IMG/VR virus record: IMGVR_UViG_3300048032_000422
Coordinates: 1-20,935 of that record
Origin: a virus
Length of the DNA stretch: 20,935 nt
Strand: one strand, 5' to 3'
Shown here: positions 7,301-14,887 of the stretch, piece after piece
Layout: the number at the start of each line of letters is the position of its first letter
How positions within the stretch are numbered: position 1 is the stretch's first letter
Made by a program: the position numbers and the translations under genes
Notes under the pieces: model-generated
What the model was told of the DNA's origin: nothing
The model's input: only the letters and a program-made list of their open reading frames with translations
Databases searched by the model: none

Positions 7301-9919
7301 ACCTTCGCTGACTGTATCAGTATCGCCTTGAGTGAATGTTAGAACACCAGTGGTTGAGTTGTAAGCTAGTTGAGTTGATCCTTCTGAGATAGCAGCTCTG
7401 GCTCTAGCATCTGTGTAATATAAATTGGTTGAACCTTCTGAAATATCATCGCTGTCTAATACCACAGCTCCAGTTAATGTATTAACACTGGTTACTGGTG
7501 CTGCTGATGCTGTAAAGCTAATAACACCAGTTGAGCTGTTATAGCTTATATCACCAGAAGCAGAGATAGAACTTCTTGCTCTGGCTGTGGTGAAATATTC
7601 GTTAGTGCCTTCTGATAAGTCAGATGTAGATTTAGAGCTTAAATCTAAATTTGCCCCAGTTTGTAGATTAACTCTGGCATCTGCTCTGGCGTTTGTAAAA
7701 TAGAGGTTAGTTGAGCCTTCGCCAATATCATCAGTATCGTGATTTGAAACATCTGAAACTGTGCCAGTAACATTACCAGTGATATTACCTTCAATGTTAG
7801 CAACCAAAGTGCCAAGTGAATTAAGTGTAATGTTTCCTGTAGCACTGCCATCTGCTGTAGTCAGACCTAGTGTAAATTTGTCTGCTGACTCATCCCACAT
7901 AAAGATGCCATTATCTTGATTACCCCTGTTAATCAACATACCAGAATCATTTACTGGGCTGCCTGTTAGTCCTGCATTAAGCTGGAACAGATTATCTTCT
8001 ATATCTAAATTTGTAGTATCTAATGATGTTAGCGTTCCATTAACAGTTAAATTTCCTGCAACTGTTAAGCTGTCTGCTATTTGCACATCATCTGGCAAGG
8101 TTAAAGTTACATCAGCAGATTCACTGCCTGAGCCTGTAACTGTAATCTTATTAGAAGTGCCAGTAATTGTTTGAATGTAATTGCCTGTAGTATCTGTGCC
8201 AAGCGTTACGCTGTTGGCTTGCACACTACCAGCTACAACTCCCAAATTATCTACAAATGTTTTAGTAACTCTAGCATCAATAGCAGAGTTAGCCCTTGCA
8301 TCTGTATAATATAAATTAGTGTTTTCTGTTAAATCATTTGTTGTCTTGTTGCCAAAAGCAGAATCAAATCTAGCTTGTGTATAGTAAAGGTTAGAACCTT
8401 CGGTTAGATCGTCTGTATCTTTGGTTGCAAGTCTAGTATCAAACCTAGCATCGGTGTAATAAAGGTTAGTACCTTCTGCTAAATCGCCTGTATCTTTTGT
8501 AGCTAATCTGGTGTCAAAATCAGAATTAACTCTTGCAGTTGTATAGTAAAGATTAGAGCCCTCTGCCAAATCGCCTGTATCTTTTGTGCCTAATCTAGTA
8601 TCAAAGTCTGAATTAACCCTTGCAGTTGTATAGTAGAGATTGTTGACTCCTTCACTTAAAGAGTCAGTATCTTTTGTTGCAAGTCTAGTATCGAAGTCTG
8701 AATTAACTCTTGCAGTGGTGTAATAAAGATTAGAGCCCTCTGCTAAATCTCCAGTATCTTTGGTAGCCAGTCTAGTATCAAACATAGATTCGCCCCTAGC
8801 TGTAGTCCAGTAGAGATTAGTATTCTCTGGAACAATAGAAGTATCTAATGTTGATGTTGCTGATTGATTAGAGCCATTGCCTATAAATATTTTGCCATTG
8901 TCTAAGTTAGGCGTTGCATTTGATCTGCCAGCACCACCTACTTTAATTGATCCAGCAGAAGCATGGCTTCTAATAACCTTACCTATGTTTTGTATTTGTG
9001 AGCTTTCGCCTGTTGGTTCTGTGGTTGTATAAGCTCCTGCTGTTGTAGATACATATAGAATCTGACCCTCTGAAACTCCAGAAGTATCTAAATTCTCTAT
9101 TGTTCCAAAAGTTACAACCTGCAAAGCAGCATTATCATTTGCATCAGATAAAGCCAATCCAAAAGCAGGCATCTTAGATGCATCATCAGCTTTTGCTTGA
9201 GCTACTGTTGGCACATCTCCAGAAACTCCAGATATATAAACCACATCTCCAGCAGATAAAGCACCATCAGCTTTAGCGTTAAACCTAATACCACCCTCTA
9301 AATCACCTATAAACTCATTGCTTGCTGTAATAGTGTTAAAAGTAACATCACTGGTTACAGCAACAGCCTGACCAATAGCAACAACTGGTGTAGAGCTTTC
9401 GCCTGTTCCACCTGTAATTGTTACGCCAGTGCCACCAGATATGCTCTCAACATAATCGCCAGTGGTATCAGTTCCAAGAGTAATAGAGTTAATTTGAACA
9501 ACTGTAGATATATCTACATTAGCACTACCATCAAAAGAGACTGAACCAACAACATCGCCTGATAGAGATATGGTTCTTGCTGTTTCTAATGTGGTTGCTG
9601 TATCAGCGTTGCCTGTTAGGTCTCCAGTAACATTACCTGTAACATTGCCAGTTACATTACCTGTTACATCACCTGTTAAATTGCCTGTAAGTACATTGGA
9701 TGAGCTAATGCTTACGCCAAAAGTGATCCAAGCATTATTAGCAGCGTTTCTTATTTTTAATACGCTGTTTGCTGTATCTACCCATAACTGATGGGCAAAA
9801 GTAGTTGAAGGCTCGGTAGCCCCTGAATTAACTGTAGCAATAGCTGCTAGAGCGTTGTTTAAATCAGCTCTGAAGTCAGCTCCACTTTGGTTAGCTAAAT
9901 TATAATCGTGTTGTGCCAT
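4346..9919 (-). CDS. Giant repeat-rich tail fibre with C-terminal S74 intramolecular chaperone
   Basis: 1857 aa. Residues 1-70 form an N-terminal attachment domain (MAQHDYNLANQSGADFRADL..., WVDTANSVLKIRNAANNAW) of a type common in marine phage fibres. Then: seven VTGN-type tetrapeptides (77-104); beta-rich linker domains; seven NLYYT-x-AR units (368-550); a five-copy return of the same motif (738-912); and about 30 tandem 17-aa units of the form NTTGxxNTAVGxxALxx (1177-1687), typical of trimeric left-handed beta-roll stalks. The C-terminus (1733-1857) is a peptidase S74 chaperone: S1733 in SDERLKEEI with K1738 as the Ser-Lys pair, then GMIAQEVK and a terminal coiled coil. In this family the chaperone trimerises the fibre and cuts itself off just before the Ser. 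Role: host receptor contact. The upstream gene encodes its likely assembly chaperone. Confidence 0.9.
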   Translation of the reverse strand: MAQHDYNLANQSGADFRADLNNALAAIATVNSGATEPSTTFAHQLWVDTANSVLKIRNAANNAWITFGVSISSSNVLTGNLTGDVTGNVTGNVTGNVTGDLTGNADTATTLETARTISLSGDVVGSVSFDGSANVDISTVVQINSITLGTDTTGDYVESISGGTGVTITGGTGESSTPVVAIGQAVAVTSDVTFNTITASNEFIGDLEGGIRFNAKADGALSAGDVVYISGVSGDVPTVAQAKADDASKMPAFGLALSDANDNAALQVVTFGTIENLDTSGVSEGQILYVSTTAGAYTTTEPTGESSQIQNIGKVIRSHASAGSIKVGGAGRSNATPNLDNGKIFIGNGSNQSATSTLDTSIVPENTNLYWTTARGESMFDTRLATKDTGDLAEGSNLYYTTARVNSDFDTRLATKDTDSLSEGVNNLYYTTARVNSDFDTRLGTKDTGDLAEGSNLYYTTARVNSDFDTRLATKDTGDLAEGTNLYYTDARFDTRLATKDTDDLTEGSNLYYTQARFDSAFGNKTTNDLTENTNLYYTDARANSAIDARVTKTFVDNLGVVAGSVQANSVTLGTDTTGNYIQTITGTSNKITVTGSGSESADVTLTLPDDVQIADSLTVAGNLTVNGTLTSLDTTNLDIEDNLFQLNAGLTGSPVNDSGMLINRGNQDNGIFMWDESADKFTLGLTTADGSATGNITLNSLGTLVANIEGNITGNVTGTVSDVSNHDTDDIGEGSTNLYFTNARADARVNLQTGANLDLSSKSTSDLSEGTNEYFTTARARSSISASGDISYNSSTGVISFTASAAPVTSVNTLTGAVVLDSDDISEGSTNLYYTDARARAAISEGSTQLAYNSTTGVLTFTQGDTDTVSEGTTNLYYTSARFNSAFSGKSTSDLSEGTNLYYTDARAQAVSINNVVEDTTPQLGGDLDLNSNDITGTGNINITGTIQSSGNITGTLATAAQPNITSVGTLTGFTSTGIDDNATSTAITIDSSGSVGIGTSTIDNSAKLHIEDSTYPVINLDRSGTLGDGYGTGFINFQNDGDIYGRIGVWVEDYSDTDGQIEFQTQKGTLLTTKMTITSDGSVGIGTDSPTQKLDVNGTVELNNLTIAGSQGTDGQVLTSTGSGIAWEDAAGGGVTFKEGGTNFTDSIMVGSDSTGTISAADQNTGVGVDVFAALTTGDRNSAIGYRALYSNTTGSYNTAVGRTALENNTSADGNTSVGVASLSQNTTGADNAALGYLALNLNTTGPRNTAVGKSSLAANTTGQNNTAVGYNSLVVNTTGAENTAVGVAALDANTTGANNTAVGRAALGANTTASNNTAVGYSALGANTTGAQNNAFGKNSMRDNTTGSDNVAMGENSLLVNTTASNNTAIGSNALQQNTTGTQNTAVGALALDACTTASYNTAIGYLAGSTQTTAAENTFLGAYAGALTTTGATNTGLGTSALYSNTTGYNNAAVGKDALLDNTTGHSNVTLGTSGLANNTTGANNSAVGHGAMFDNTTGGNNTALGYLALGDNTTASNNTAVGYDALRKNTTGTDNTAVGALANDANTTGNRNTAIGKSSLGSNSTGDDNTAVGRNALFANTTASNNTAVGLDSLKANTTGATNTALGDAAGYSNTTGSRNLWVGKSSGVNATTGTDNTLIGYLAGGDVTTASNMTFIGKGAGDNVTTGGSGHTCVGANVQPAYASGSNGEFGFGRDLSTNGSGYFTVGENTNKGYYLYGSTNGFTAGSDERLKEEITDSTVGLSFINDLRPRTFKWKKRKDIPNDMPQYKEGSEVRHLNLEKVQLGMIAQEVKTAIDNHPELPAGFSGWTTDVEGTQCLEYVGFIQPLIKAVQELSAKCDSLQNEINILNGE
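4859..6391 (-). repeat. About 30 tandem 51-bp (17-aa) repeats in tail fibre
   Basis: Residues 1177-1687 divide without gaps into about 30 units of 17 residues with consensus NTTG-x-x-NTAVG-x-x-AL-x-x (one unit at the end is 18). Variable positions are x; Asn1, Thr2-3, Asn7 and Gly11 are nearly invariant. Gly4 is replaced by Ala in about eight units, mostly as TTAS. DNA copies differ at many third positions, so this is an old, protein-selected array and not a recent slippage product. Related repeats are known in trimeric adhesin heads and S74 fibres. Confidence 0.9.
7184..7708 (-). repeat. Second block of NLYYT-x-AR motifs in tail fibre
   Basis: Five degenerate returns of the motif (NLYFTNAR, NEYFTTAR, NLYYTDAR, NLYYTSAR, NLYYTDAR), each preceded by an (S)EG(S/T) turn and a D-x-S/D segment, spaced irregularly by beta-rich inserts of about 25-60 residues. 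It reads as a diverged copy of the 8270-8818 block. Confidence 0.75.
8270..8818 (-). repeat. Seven tandem ~29-aa repeats in tail fibre
   Basis: Residues 368-550. The full unit is NLYYTTARVNSDFDTRLATK followed by DTGDLAEGS (29 residues). Copies 2-4 are nearly identical in protein, copies 5-6 are shortened (20 and about 23 residues) and copy 7 is degenerate. The alternating helix-like and turn segments suggest a repeating coiled-coil/beta stalk. Confidence 0.85.
9608..9691 (-). repeat. Seven 12-bp tandem repeats encoding (V/L)TG(N/D)
   Basis: Codons 77-104 encode LTGN LTGD VTGN VTGN VTGN VTGD LTGN. DNA units are imperfect, mostly differing at third bases. The segment lies at the joint between the virion-binding N-terminus and the fibre shaft. 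Being a multiple of three, copy-number change would lengthen or shorten the linker without breaking the frame. Confidence 0.8.
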
Positions 9920-9945
9920 TAATTTACCTCTGTCCTATTGTATAT

Positions 9946-10314
9946 TTAATCTGGTTGAGTTGGAAACACTACATCATCAAAATTTGTAGTTGATTGATGA
10001 GATGATGGTAAGTCTCTTAATTCTTGTCTATAGGTTGCCCATTCTGCTTTTTTTGTATCTGATAAAGGACTATCATTGACTTGAGTCCAGTCTGATTCAA
10101 CTAATAAAGCATCTCTTTTTAATCTTAATATTTCTAATATGTTATCTGTTCTTGCAACAGCTTCACCATCAACAACAATGTATTCATTTGCTTGATAAGA
10201 GCCCTCTATAATTCCTTGACCTTCTTGCAAACCAACTTCATTAATCTCTGCAACAGTTGTTGTTGAGTGATCTATCTCGCCAGTTGCTAAATCATAAACA
10301 GTAAAAGTATTCAT
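9946..10314 (-). CDS. Tail fibre assembly chaperone (Phage_tail_APC-like)
   Basis: 122 aa. The C-terminal half carries the signature of small tail-fibre assembly proteins: LKRDALLVESDWTQVNDSPL, then KKAEWATYRQELRDLP and VVFPTQPD, matching the 'RD.LL..SDWTQ..D.PL....K..W..YRQ.LRD.P...WP..P' pattern known for Phage_tail_APC/DUF4376-type proteins. The N-terminal half (TVYDLATGEIDHSTTTVAEI, GSYQANEYIVVDGEAVAR) is the usual small beta domain of these proteins. It lies directly upstream of the fibre gene, separated by 26 bases with an AGAGGT ribosome site for the fibre, and directly after the J-like hub (the stop of the hub and this ATG overlap). Likely helps fold or attach the fibre. Confidence 0.8.
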   Translation of the reverse strand: MNTFTVYDLATGEIDHSTTTVAEINEVGLQEGQGIIEGSYQANEYIVVDGEAVARTDNILEILRLKRDALLVESDWTQVNDSPLSDTKKAEWATYRQELRDLPSSHQSTTNFDDVVFPTQPD

Positions 10315-13300
10315 TATCGTGTGTTATCCATCATTACGTTTAAAGATAATTGAGTATGATTGTAGCCACCTGAGAAATATACTCTCCAATAAACAGTGGA
10401 TTGTGATGTGCTCAAGGTTGTTATTTGACCTGTGTAAACATAGGTATAACCCCTATAAGTTCCAGCGTTCCAATAAATATTGGTGTTCCCATTGGCATTA
10501 ACCCATGTAGAATTATCTAAAGAATATTGCACCCTGCCACCACTAACATTACCCAAAACTCCTGAGAAGATTGCCACATACCCTGCATTGTCTCTGACTT
10601 GTGTAATTGTTACAGGCACAAAAGAAGCATTACTTCCTGTGTAAGTTCCTGTTCTTTGTACATAAGCTTGACCATCTCTAGCTAATGGGAACTTTGTTCC
10701 TGCTGTTAGATGACTAACAATGGTTGAACTTACATTATCAAAGCTCTTAACATTTAGAGTATCAACATTAATCTTATCGCCAGTAATTGTGCTAGCAGCA
10801 ATTTCTGTAGCTGTAATAGTTCCTGCTGTAATTTTTGCTGCTGTAACTGCTCCTGCTGCTAATTCGTCTGTTGCGATAGCACCTGCTGCAATCTCTGTAG
10901 CTGTAATTGTGTTAGATGCAATATCAGAAGCTGTAATGCTATTTGCAACAATCTTAGCTGACGTAACAGAATTAGCTGCTAGCTCATTAGCTGTTATAGC
11001 ATTAGAAGCAATTTCGTTAGCAGTAATAGTATCGGATGCTATTTTTGCAGCAGTAATTTCATTTGCCCCAATCTTGCCTGCTGTAATTGCACCTGTTGCA
11101 ATTTTTGCAGTAGTAATAGCACTGGATGTAATTTCACTGGCTGTAATTGCACCTGCTGCAATTTTTGCAGTAGTAATAGCATCTGCTGCAATTTTTGCTG
11201 TTGTTATTGCACTTGTAGCTATTTCGCTTGCTGTAATTGTTCCTGCAACTATTTGTGTTGCTGTTACTGAATTGGCTGCAATAGAATCTTGATTAACAGC
11301 ATCTGTAGCTATCAAGGCATTAGTTACAGCATCATTGGCGATTTGTGCTGTTCCTATAGCATCATTTGCTATAAGTGCTGTTGTAATTGCATCATCAGCT
11401 ATCTTTGCTGTTACAACAGCATCAGCAGCTATTTGTGCTGAAGTGATAGCGTTATCTGCAATCTTGGCTGAAGTAACAGCATCAACGCCAAGCTTTTGTT
11501 CTGTAATAGCACCAGCAGCAATAACATCACCCTGAATAGAATTAACTGCTAATTTGGCGTTTGTTACAGCATCAGCAGCTATTTTTAATTCTGTAACTAC
11601 AGAATCTTTCAAATCGGCTGTGGTTACTGGCTGATCACCAATGCTAAAGGTTAAAGTTACTGCATCTGATTCAACGCCAAGAGTATTTATTGAGCTAACG
11701 CTAGCAACATAGTTAGTTCCTTTAGGTAAATAATTTAGATCAGCCTTTTCAACATCAACAATCTTATTTGTGAGTTGATTGCTTGAGCTATCTACTACGT
11801 TGACTCTATATTGATGATCTGGAAAGTCTGTTGGTTCGTTCCAAGATAAAAAGGGTCTGCCTGTAGAACTAGAATCAGTATCAGTAAAAGACAATCCTGT
11901 TGGTGCTTTTACAGCAAAAGCTGAGGGCAAATTAGATAGCTCTTCTACTGGCTCTTGTGGTGGCACTTCCCATGTATAAACATCAAAGTATTCTATTAGA
12001 CTAACTGCAACTAAACCATTTGACTGAAGCTCTAAGGCTTCCACCCTGCATACTTTTCCATTAAAACCTAGTCCTGCATAAGTAAGATCAACGATGTCTC
12101 CCACGTTGAGCTTATACATCTCAGGAGTGCCTAAGAACTGCATCGTGGTCTGATTCCTACTTCTGGTTAAAATAGCTTTTGCCATGTTATAGGCAATGTA
12201 AGGATCAGAAACATAAGGAAACTCTGCCTTTACCTCTAAGACCTCGCCACCATCATCAGAAGTATAGTTAGGAGATGCATCATGTAAGACTGTGGCTGTG
12301 TCTAGTTCATACTTCTTGTTGGCGTTAAAAAATTCAACAATAACTTTATTTGCCTTCTTATCTTTATTGCCATAATCAACTGATATACCAGAATCAGAAA
12401 TAATGTGATCATCGGTAATACTAAAACTAGATGAGCCTGTATCTTCTATTGAGAGCTCATACTTACCATCTATGTAAAGAAAGATACCTCGCATATTAGC
12501 AAGCAACTCTTTAGCATTATCCATAACATTCTTATTAGCATCTAAGTAACCATTGCAATGAAATCTTTTGACCTTTAGTAAAGATGTGCCACTTTGAGAA
12601 GAGTAAGTAGAGCCAAGAGTATTATTAAAATAAACAGAGTATGCTTCGTTGGCATCATAGAATTGTGTTCTTTGTATGTCTTTTATTTCAGCACCATCTA
12701 AAACAAGATTGCTAGAACCATCTTCTAAATCTATTACTTCACCAATTTTGTTTTGCCACCAAATAGAATTTGCACCAGTTCCAGTTATGTTAATAAAATC
12801 ATCTCCAGATGTTCCTTCCCATGTAACGCTTTGTGCTGATCCGTTGAAATAAGGTTGATCAACCAAAGTATCACAAACATTAGCAGCAGAACTAAAGGTA
12901 GTCATATTAATTTGAGATTGTGTCAAACCTTTTCCATACTCATCATTAGTTATAAAATCAAGAAAACATAAAGCTGGATTGTCTGAGTGCTTATAAGTAG
13001 ATACAGTGCCAAATGTCTGAGTATTATCTCTAGGATCAAAAACCTTCTTACCTCTAACTTGTACTGTGAGCTGTGGCACTCCTTTCCACATTCCTTCTTT
13101 ATCATAACCATAATGAGCAGCTATGTAGCAAATTCCATCTAGTCTATGTGATGAAGTCCAATTGGGCATAGATGCAACAAGCATGGGGTCTGCTGTTTGT
13201 GATGCAGTTCCATGATGCAAATTCATTACATATCTATATTTAGCGGTGGGATCAGTTCCAAAAGTACCACCAGTAAGATTTAAGCTATCTGTTCCATTTT

Positions 13301-13739
13301 GAGAAACTGTATTTAAAGAACCTGATCCAGAAGATATCTTGTCTGAGCCAATGTAGCCACCATTTCTAAATCTTGCAGAGTCAGTTAATGGGTTGCCATC
13401 TAGCTCAATTGTTCTGCCCAAAATCTCATCACACTCGCCAACTGATAAAGCATAAACGACATACATATCCCTAGAATCGTTATCGCTGACATCCATGTAA
13501 ATAATTTGTGCTCCAACCCTTCTTGTTCCGTAGATGACTGGTATTTTTCCACCCATAGAGGTTTTGTTCGCCAGTATATCTTGCCCCTTATTGAGCATCT
13601 GTCTGGCTTGAAGAAATCCTTTAACCCCTACTGCAAGCGTTACAACCTGAAATACTGTAGCAATAGCTTGAAGCGTTTTGCTTGCTTCGTAAGCAGCATA
13701 AGCATCAGCAAAAAATTTAACTACTTTATCCCAGACCAT
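10314..13739 (-). CDS. Tail tip / central hub protein, lambda gpJ-like host specificity protein
   Basis: 1141 aa, close to lambda J (about 1130). Residues 1-50 hold a hydrophobic N-terminus; 60-130 contain GGKIPVIYGTRRVGAQIIY and GECDEILGRTIELDG, typical of TipJ/hub proteins. The middle (about 390-600; SYISDPYIA-type region with VGDIVDLTYAGLGFNGKVCRV) resembles the Phage-tail_3 hub domain. Residues about 612-702 form a fibronectin type III domain (APTGLSF...RPFLSWNEP...YRVNVVD...ASVSSINTLG). Then 27 decapeptide repeats (723-992) and a C-terminal beta domain rich in Tyr, Gly, Asn and Ser (about 1000-1141), a good candidate for receptor contact. Position after the M- and L-like genes and before the fibre genes matches the lambda order. 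It closes the tail tip and probably triggers DNA ejection. Confidence 0.88.
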   Translation of the reverse strand: MVWDKVVKFFADAYAAYEASKTLQAIATVFQVVTLAVGVKGFLQARQMLNKGQDILANKTSMGGKIPVIYGTRRVGAQIIYMDVSDNDSRDMYVVYALSVGECDEILGRTIELDGNPLTDSARFRNGGYIGSDKISSGSGSLNTVSQNGTDSLNLTGGTFGTDPTAKYRYVMNLHHGTASQTADPMLVASMPNWTSSHRLDGICYIAAHYGYDKEGMWKGVPQLTVQVRGKKVFDPRDNTQTFGTVSTYKHSDNPALCFLDFITNDEYGKGLTQSQINMTTFSSAANVCDTLVDQPYFNGSAQSVTWEGTSGDDFINITGTGANSIWWQNKIGEVIDLEDGSSNLVLDGAEIKDIQRTQFYDANEAYSVYFNNTLGSTYSSQSGTSLLKVKRFHCNGYLDANKNVMDNAKELLANMRGIFLYIDGKYELSIEDTGSSSFSITDDHIISDSGISVDYGNKDKKANKVIVEFFNANKKYELDTATVLHDASPNYTSDDGGEVLEVKAEFPYVSDPYIAYNMAKAILTRSRNQTTMQFLGTPEMYKLNVGDIVDLTYAGLGFNGKVCRVEALELQSNGLVAVSLIEYFDVYTWEVPPQEPVEELSNLPSAFAVKAPTGLSFTDTDSSSTGRPFLSWNEPTDFPDHQYRVNVVDSSSNQLTNKIVDVEKADLNYLPKGTNYVASVSSINTLGVESDAVTLTFSIGDQPVTTADLKDSVVTELKIAADAVTNAKLAVNSIQGDVIAAGAITEQKLGVDAVTSAKIADNAITSAQIAADAVVTAKIADDAITTALIANDAIGTAQIANDAVTNALIATDAVNQDSIAANSVTATQIVAGTITASEIATSAITTAKIAADAITTAKIAAGAITASEITSSAITTAKIATGAITAGKIGANEITAAKIASDTITANEIASNAITANELAANSVTSAKIVANSITASDIASNTITATEIAAGAIATDELAAGAVTAAKITAGTITATEIAASTITGDKINVDTLNVKSFDNVSSTIVSHLTAGTKFPLARDGQAYVQRTGTYTGSNASFVPVTITQVRDNAGYVAIFSGVLGNVSGGRVQYSLDNSTWVNANGNTNIYWNAGTYRGYTYVYTGQITTLSTSQSTVYWRVYFSGGYNHTQLSLNVMMDNTR
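10764..11573 (-). repeat. 27 tandem 30-bp (10-aa) repeats in the J-like hub
   Basis: Residues 723-992 divide exactly into 27 decapeptides with consensus (D/N/G)AIT-x-AKIAA; hydrophobic positions 3 and 8 are invariant in type (Val/Ile at 3, Ile/Leu at 8). A degenerate unit precedes it. The periodicity suggests a regular beta-helix or coiled stalk carrying the C-terminal domain away from the tip. DNA copies vary at silent sites. Confidence 0.9.
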
Positions 13740-14288
13740 TTAAGACCCCCACCTAACATCTTCTTTGACCTGACCAGCAAACTCCATACCCTTATCACCA
13801 GAGCTAAATGATTGCTGAGACTCATCAGAATAGTGTCTGCCTTTGGTTAGATTCCAATTTGCCCAATGACTTGCAACAGTCATATTTAAAATTGATTGAT
13901 CCAAAGATTCACTTATAGATACGTTTCTTATTTGACCTGTAAAAAAATTAACAGCACCGACAATAGTTTCATCTGAATTAAAATAAGCCAAGTAAACATC
14001 AACTATTTTATCTGTAAACTCACCATCTTGAACCAATGACCTTACATCATCTGTAATATTGGAAAATCCTAAATTAATTTCATTTACTTGTAGTTGACCT
14101 GTTTCAGTTGTTGAATCAACTGTAAGGAAAGAACCCCCAGCTTCATAGTTATTAGAATCGTAAGTTACATCAGAATACCAATCAGTGAGCCTAATTGTTG
14201 ATGATAGATTTAACTCAACTAGAAAAGCTGTTTTAGTAGCTGTGGATGATACTTGTGTTTGTAAAGCAGCAGATAGACTTCTAGGCAT
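13740..14288 (-). CDS. Tail tip protein, DUF2163 / gpL-position protein
   Basis: 182 aa, soluble, beta-rich. The N-terminal part (TKTAFLVELNLSSTIRLTDW, then VTYDSNNYEAGGSFLTVDS) has the layout of the DUF2163/BR0599-type tail hub proteins: 'L..L..g....T....vtydG..Yea..g'. The C-terminal segment (HWANWNLTKGRHYSDESQ, then GDKGMEFAGQVKEDVRWG) matches the tail of that family but lacks the Cys residues used by lambda gpL for an iron-sulphur cluster. It lies between the distal tail protein and the J-like hub, as gpL does. Probable role: adaptor in the tail tip. Its stop abuts the J ATG (TAAATG) and its start overlaps the previous stop (TAATG). Confidence 0.75.
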   Translation of the reverse strand: MPRSLSAALQTQVSSTATKTAFLVELNLSSTIRLTDWYSDVTYDSNNYEAGGSFLTVDSTTETGQLQVNEINLGFSNITDDVRSLVQDGEFTDKIVDVYLAYFNSDETIVGAVNFFTGQIRNVSISESLDQSILNMTVASHWANWNLTKGRHYSDESQQSFSSGDKGMEFAGQVKEDVRWGS

Positions 14289-14887
14289 TAGGTAATAACC
14301 TCTCTAACATCAAATGAAATACTGTAAAAACCACTAGCATCAGTTGAATACATGATTTCATTGTTTTCAAGATATACAGTAAAGCTAGGTTTATTTACAG
14401 TAACAGCTTCATTGTCTGCAAGAGATGCTACTAAATTTGGAGATATGGTTACTGTGGCTGCTCCACCTGATGCATCAGCATCTTCAGATACCATGTACAC
14501 CTTAGAATGATTTGCAAATTTAATATAATCTCCAGCCTTTAATGCTCCAGTTGTTTGTGAAAATCCATCAATCTCTATGGTGTTATCACCAGCAGTATGA
14601 GCTCCATTAACAACTATATCTGTTTCTGATTTGCTTGCACCTAAATTGTCTAATGGTGCTTGTATAGTAAAGTCCTCAAAAGAACCTTTTTGCTTTTGTA
14701 AAAATGCAAATATCTCTTGTGCTTTTTCTTGTTGTAAAGGTGGCATTGCCACTGTAAAAGAAAAATATTGTGAGCCTATTTGTCTTACTTGTTTTTTGCC
14801 AGATAAAGTCTGGTTCAAAAGCGTTGGTCTGTTATCTCTAAAATTTAAAGTTCTAAAATTGGGGTCTGTTGGAAATTGACCAGACAT
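14288..14887 (-). CDS. Distal tail protein (gpM-position)
   Basis: 199 aa, beta-rich. Starts GQFPTDPNFRTLNFRDNRPT and continues LSGKKQVRQIGSQYFSFTVA, MPPLQQEKAQEIFAFLQKQKG, FEDFTIQAP: the kind of pattern seen in distal tail proteins (strands that make a ring under the tape measure, with a helix 'F..L....G.y..F.l'). A middle insert (about 90-165) holds GDYIKFANHSKVYMV and looks like a small OB- or galectin-like insertion. Position immediately after the tape measure corresponds to lambda M or siphovirus Dit. The family identification is by order and layout, not by a motif that settles it. Confidence 0.7.
   Translation of the reverse strand: MSGQFPTDPNFRTLNFRDNRPTLLNQTLSGKKQVRQIGSQYFSFTVAMPPLQQEKAQEIFAFLQKQKGSFEDFTIQAPLDNLGASKSETDIVVNGAHTAGDNTIEIDGFSQTTGALKAGDYIKFANHSKVYMVSEDADASGGAATVTISPNLVASLADNEAVTVNKPSFTVYLENNEIMYSTDASGFYSISFDVREVIT

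Noticed and set aside
10720-11292. 190-aa plus-strand open frame, Ala/Val/Ile-rich
   Set aside because: It is the antisense of the decapeptide repeat array; the repeated codons keep the opposite frame free of stops. No ribosome site and low-complexity product.
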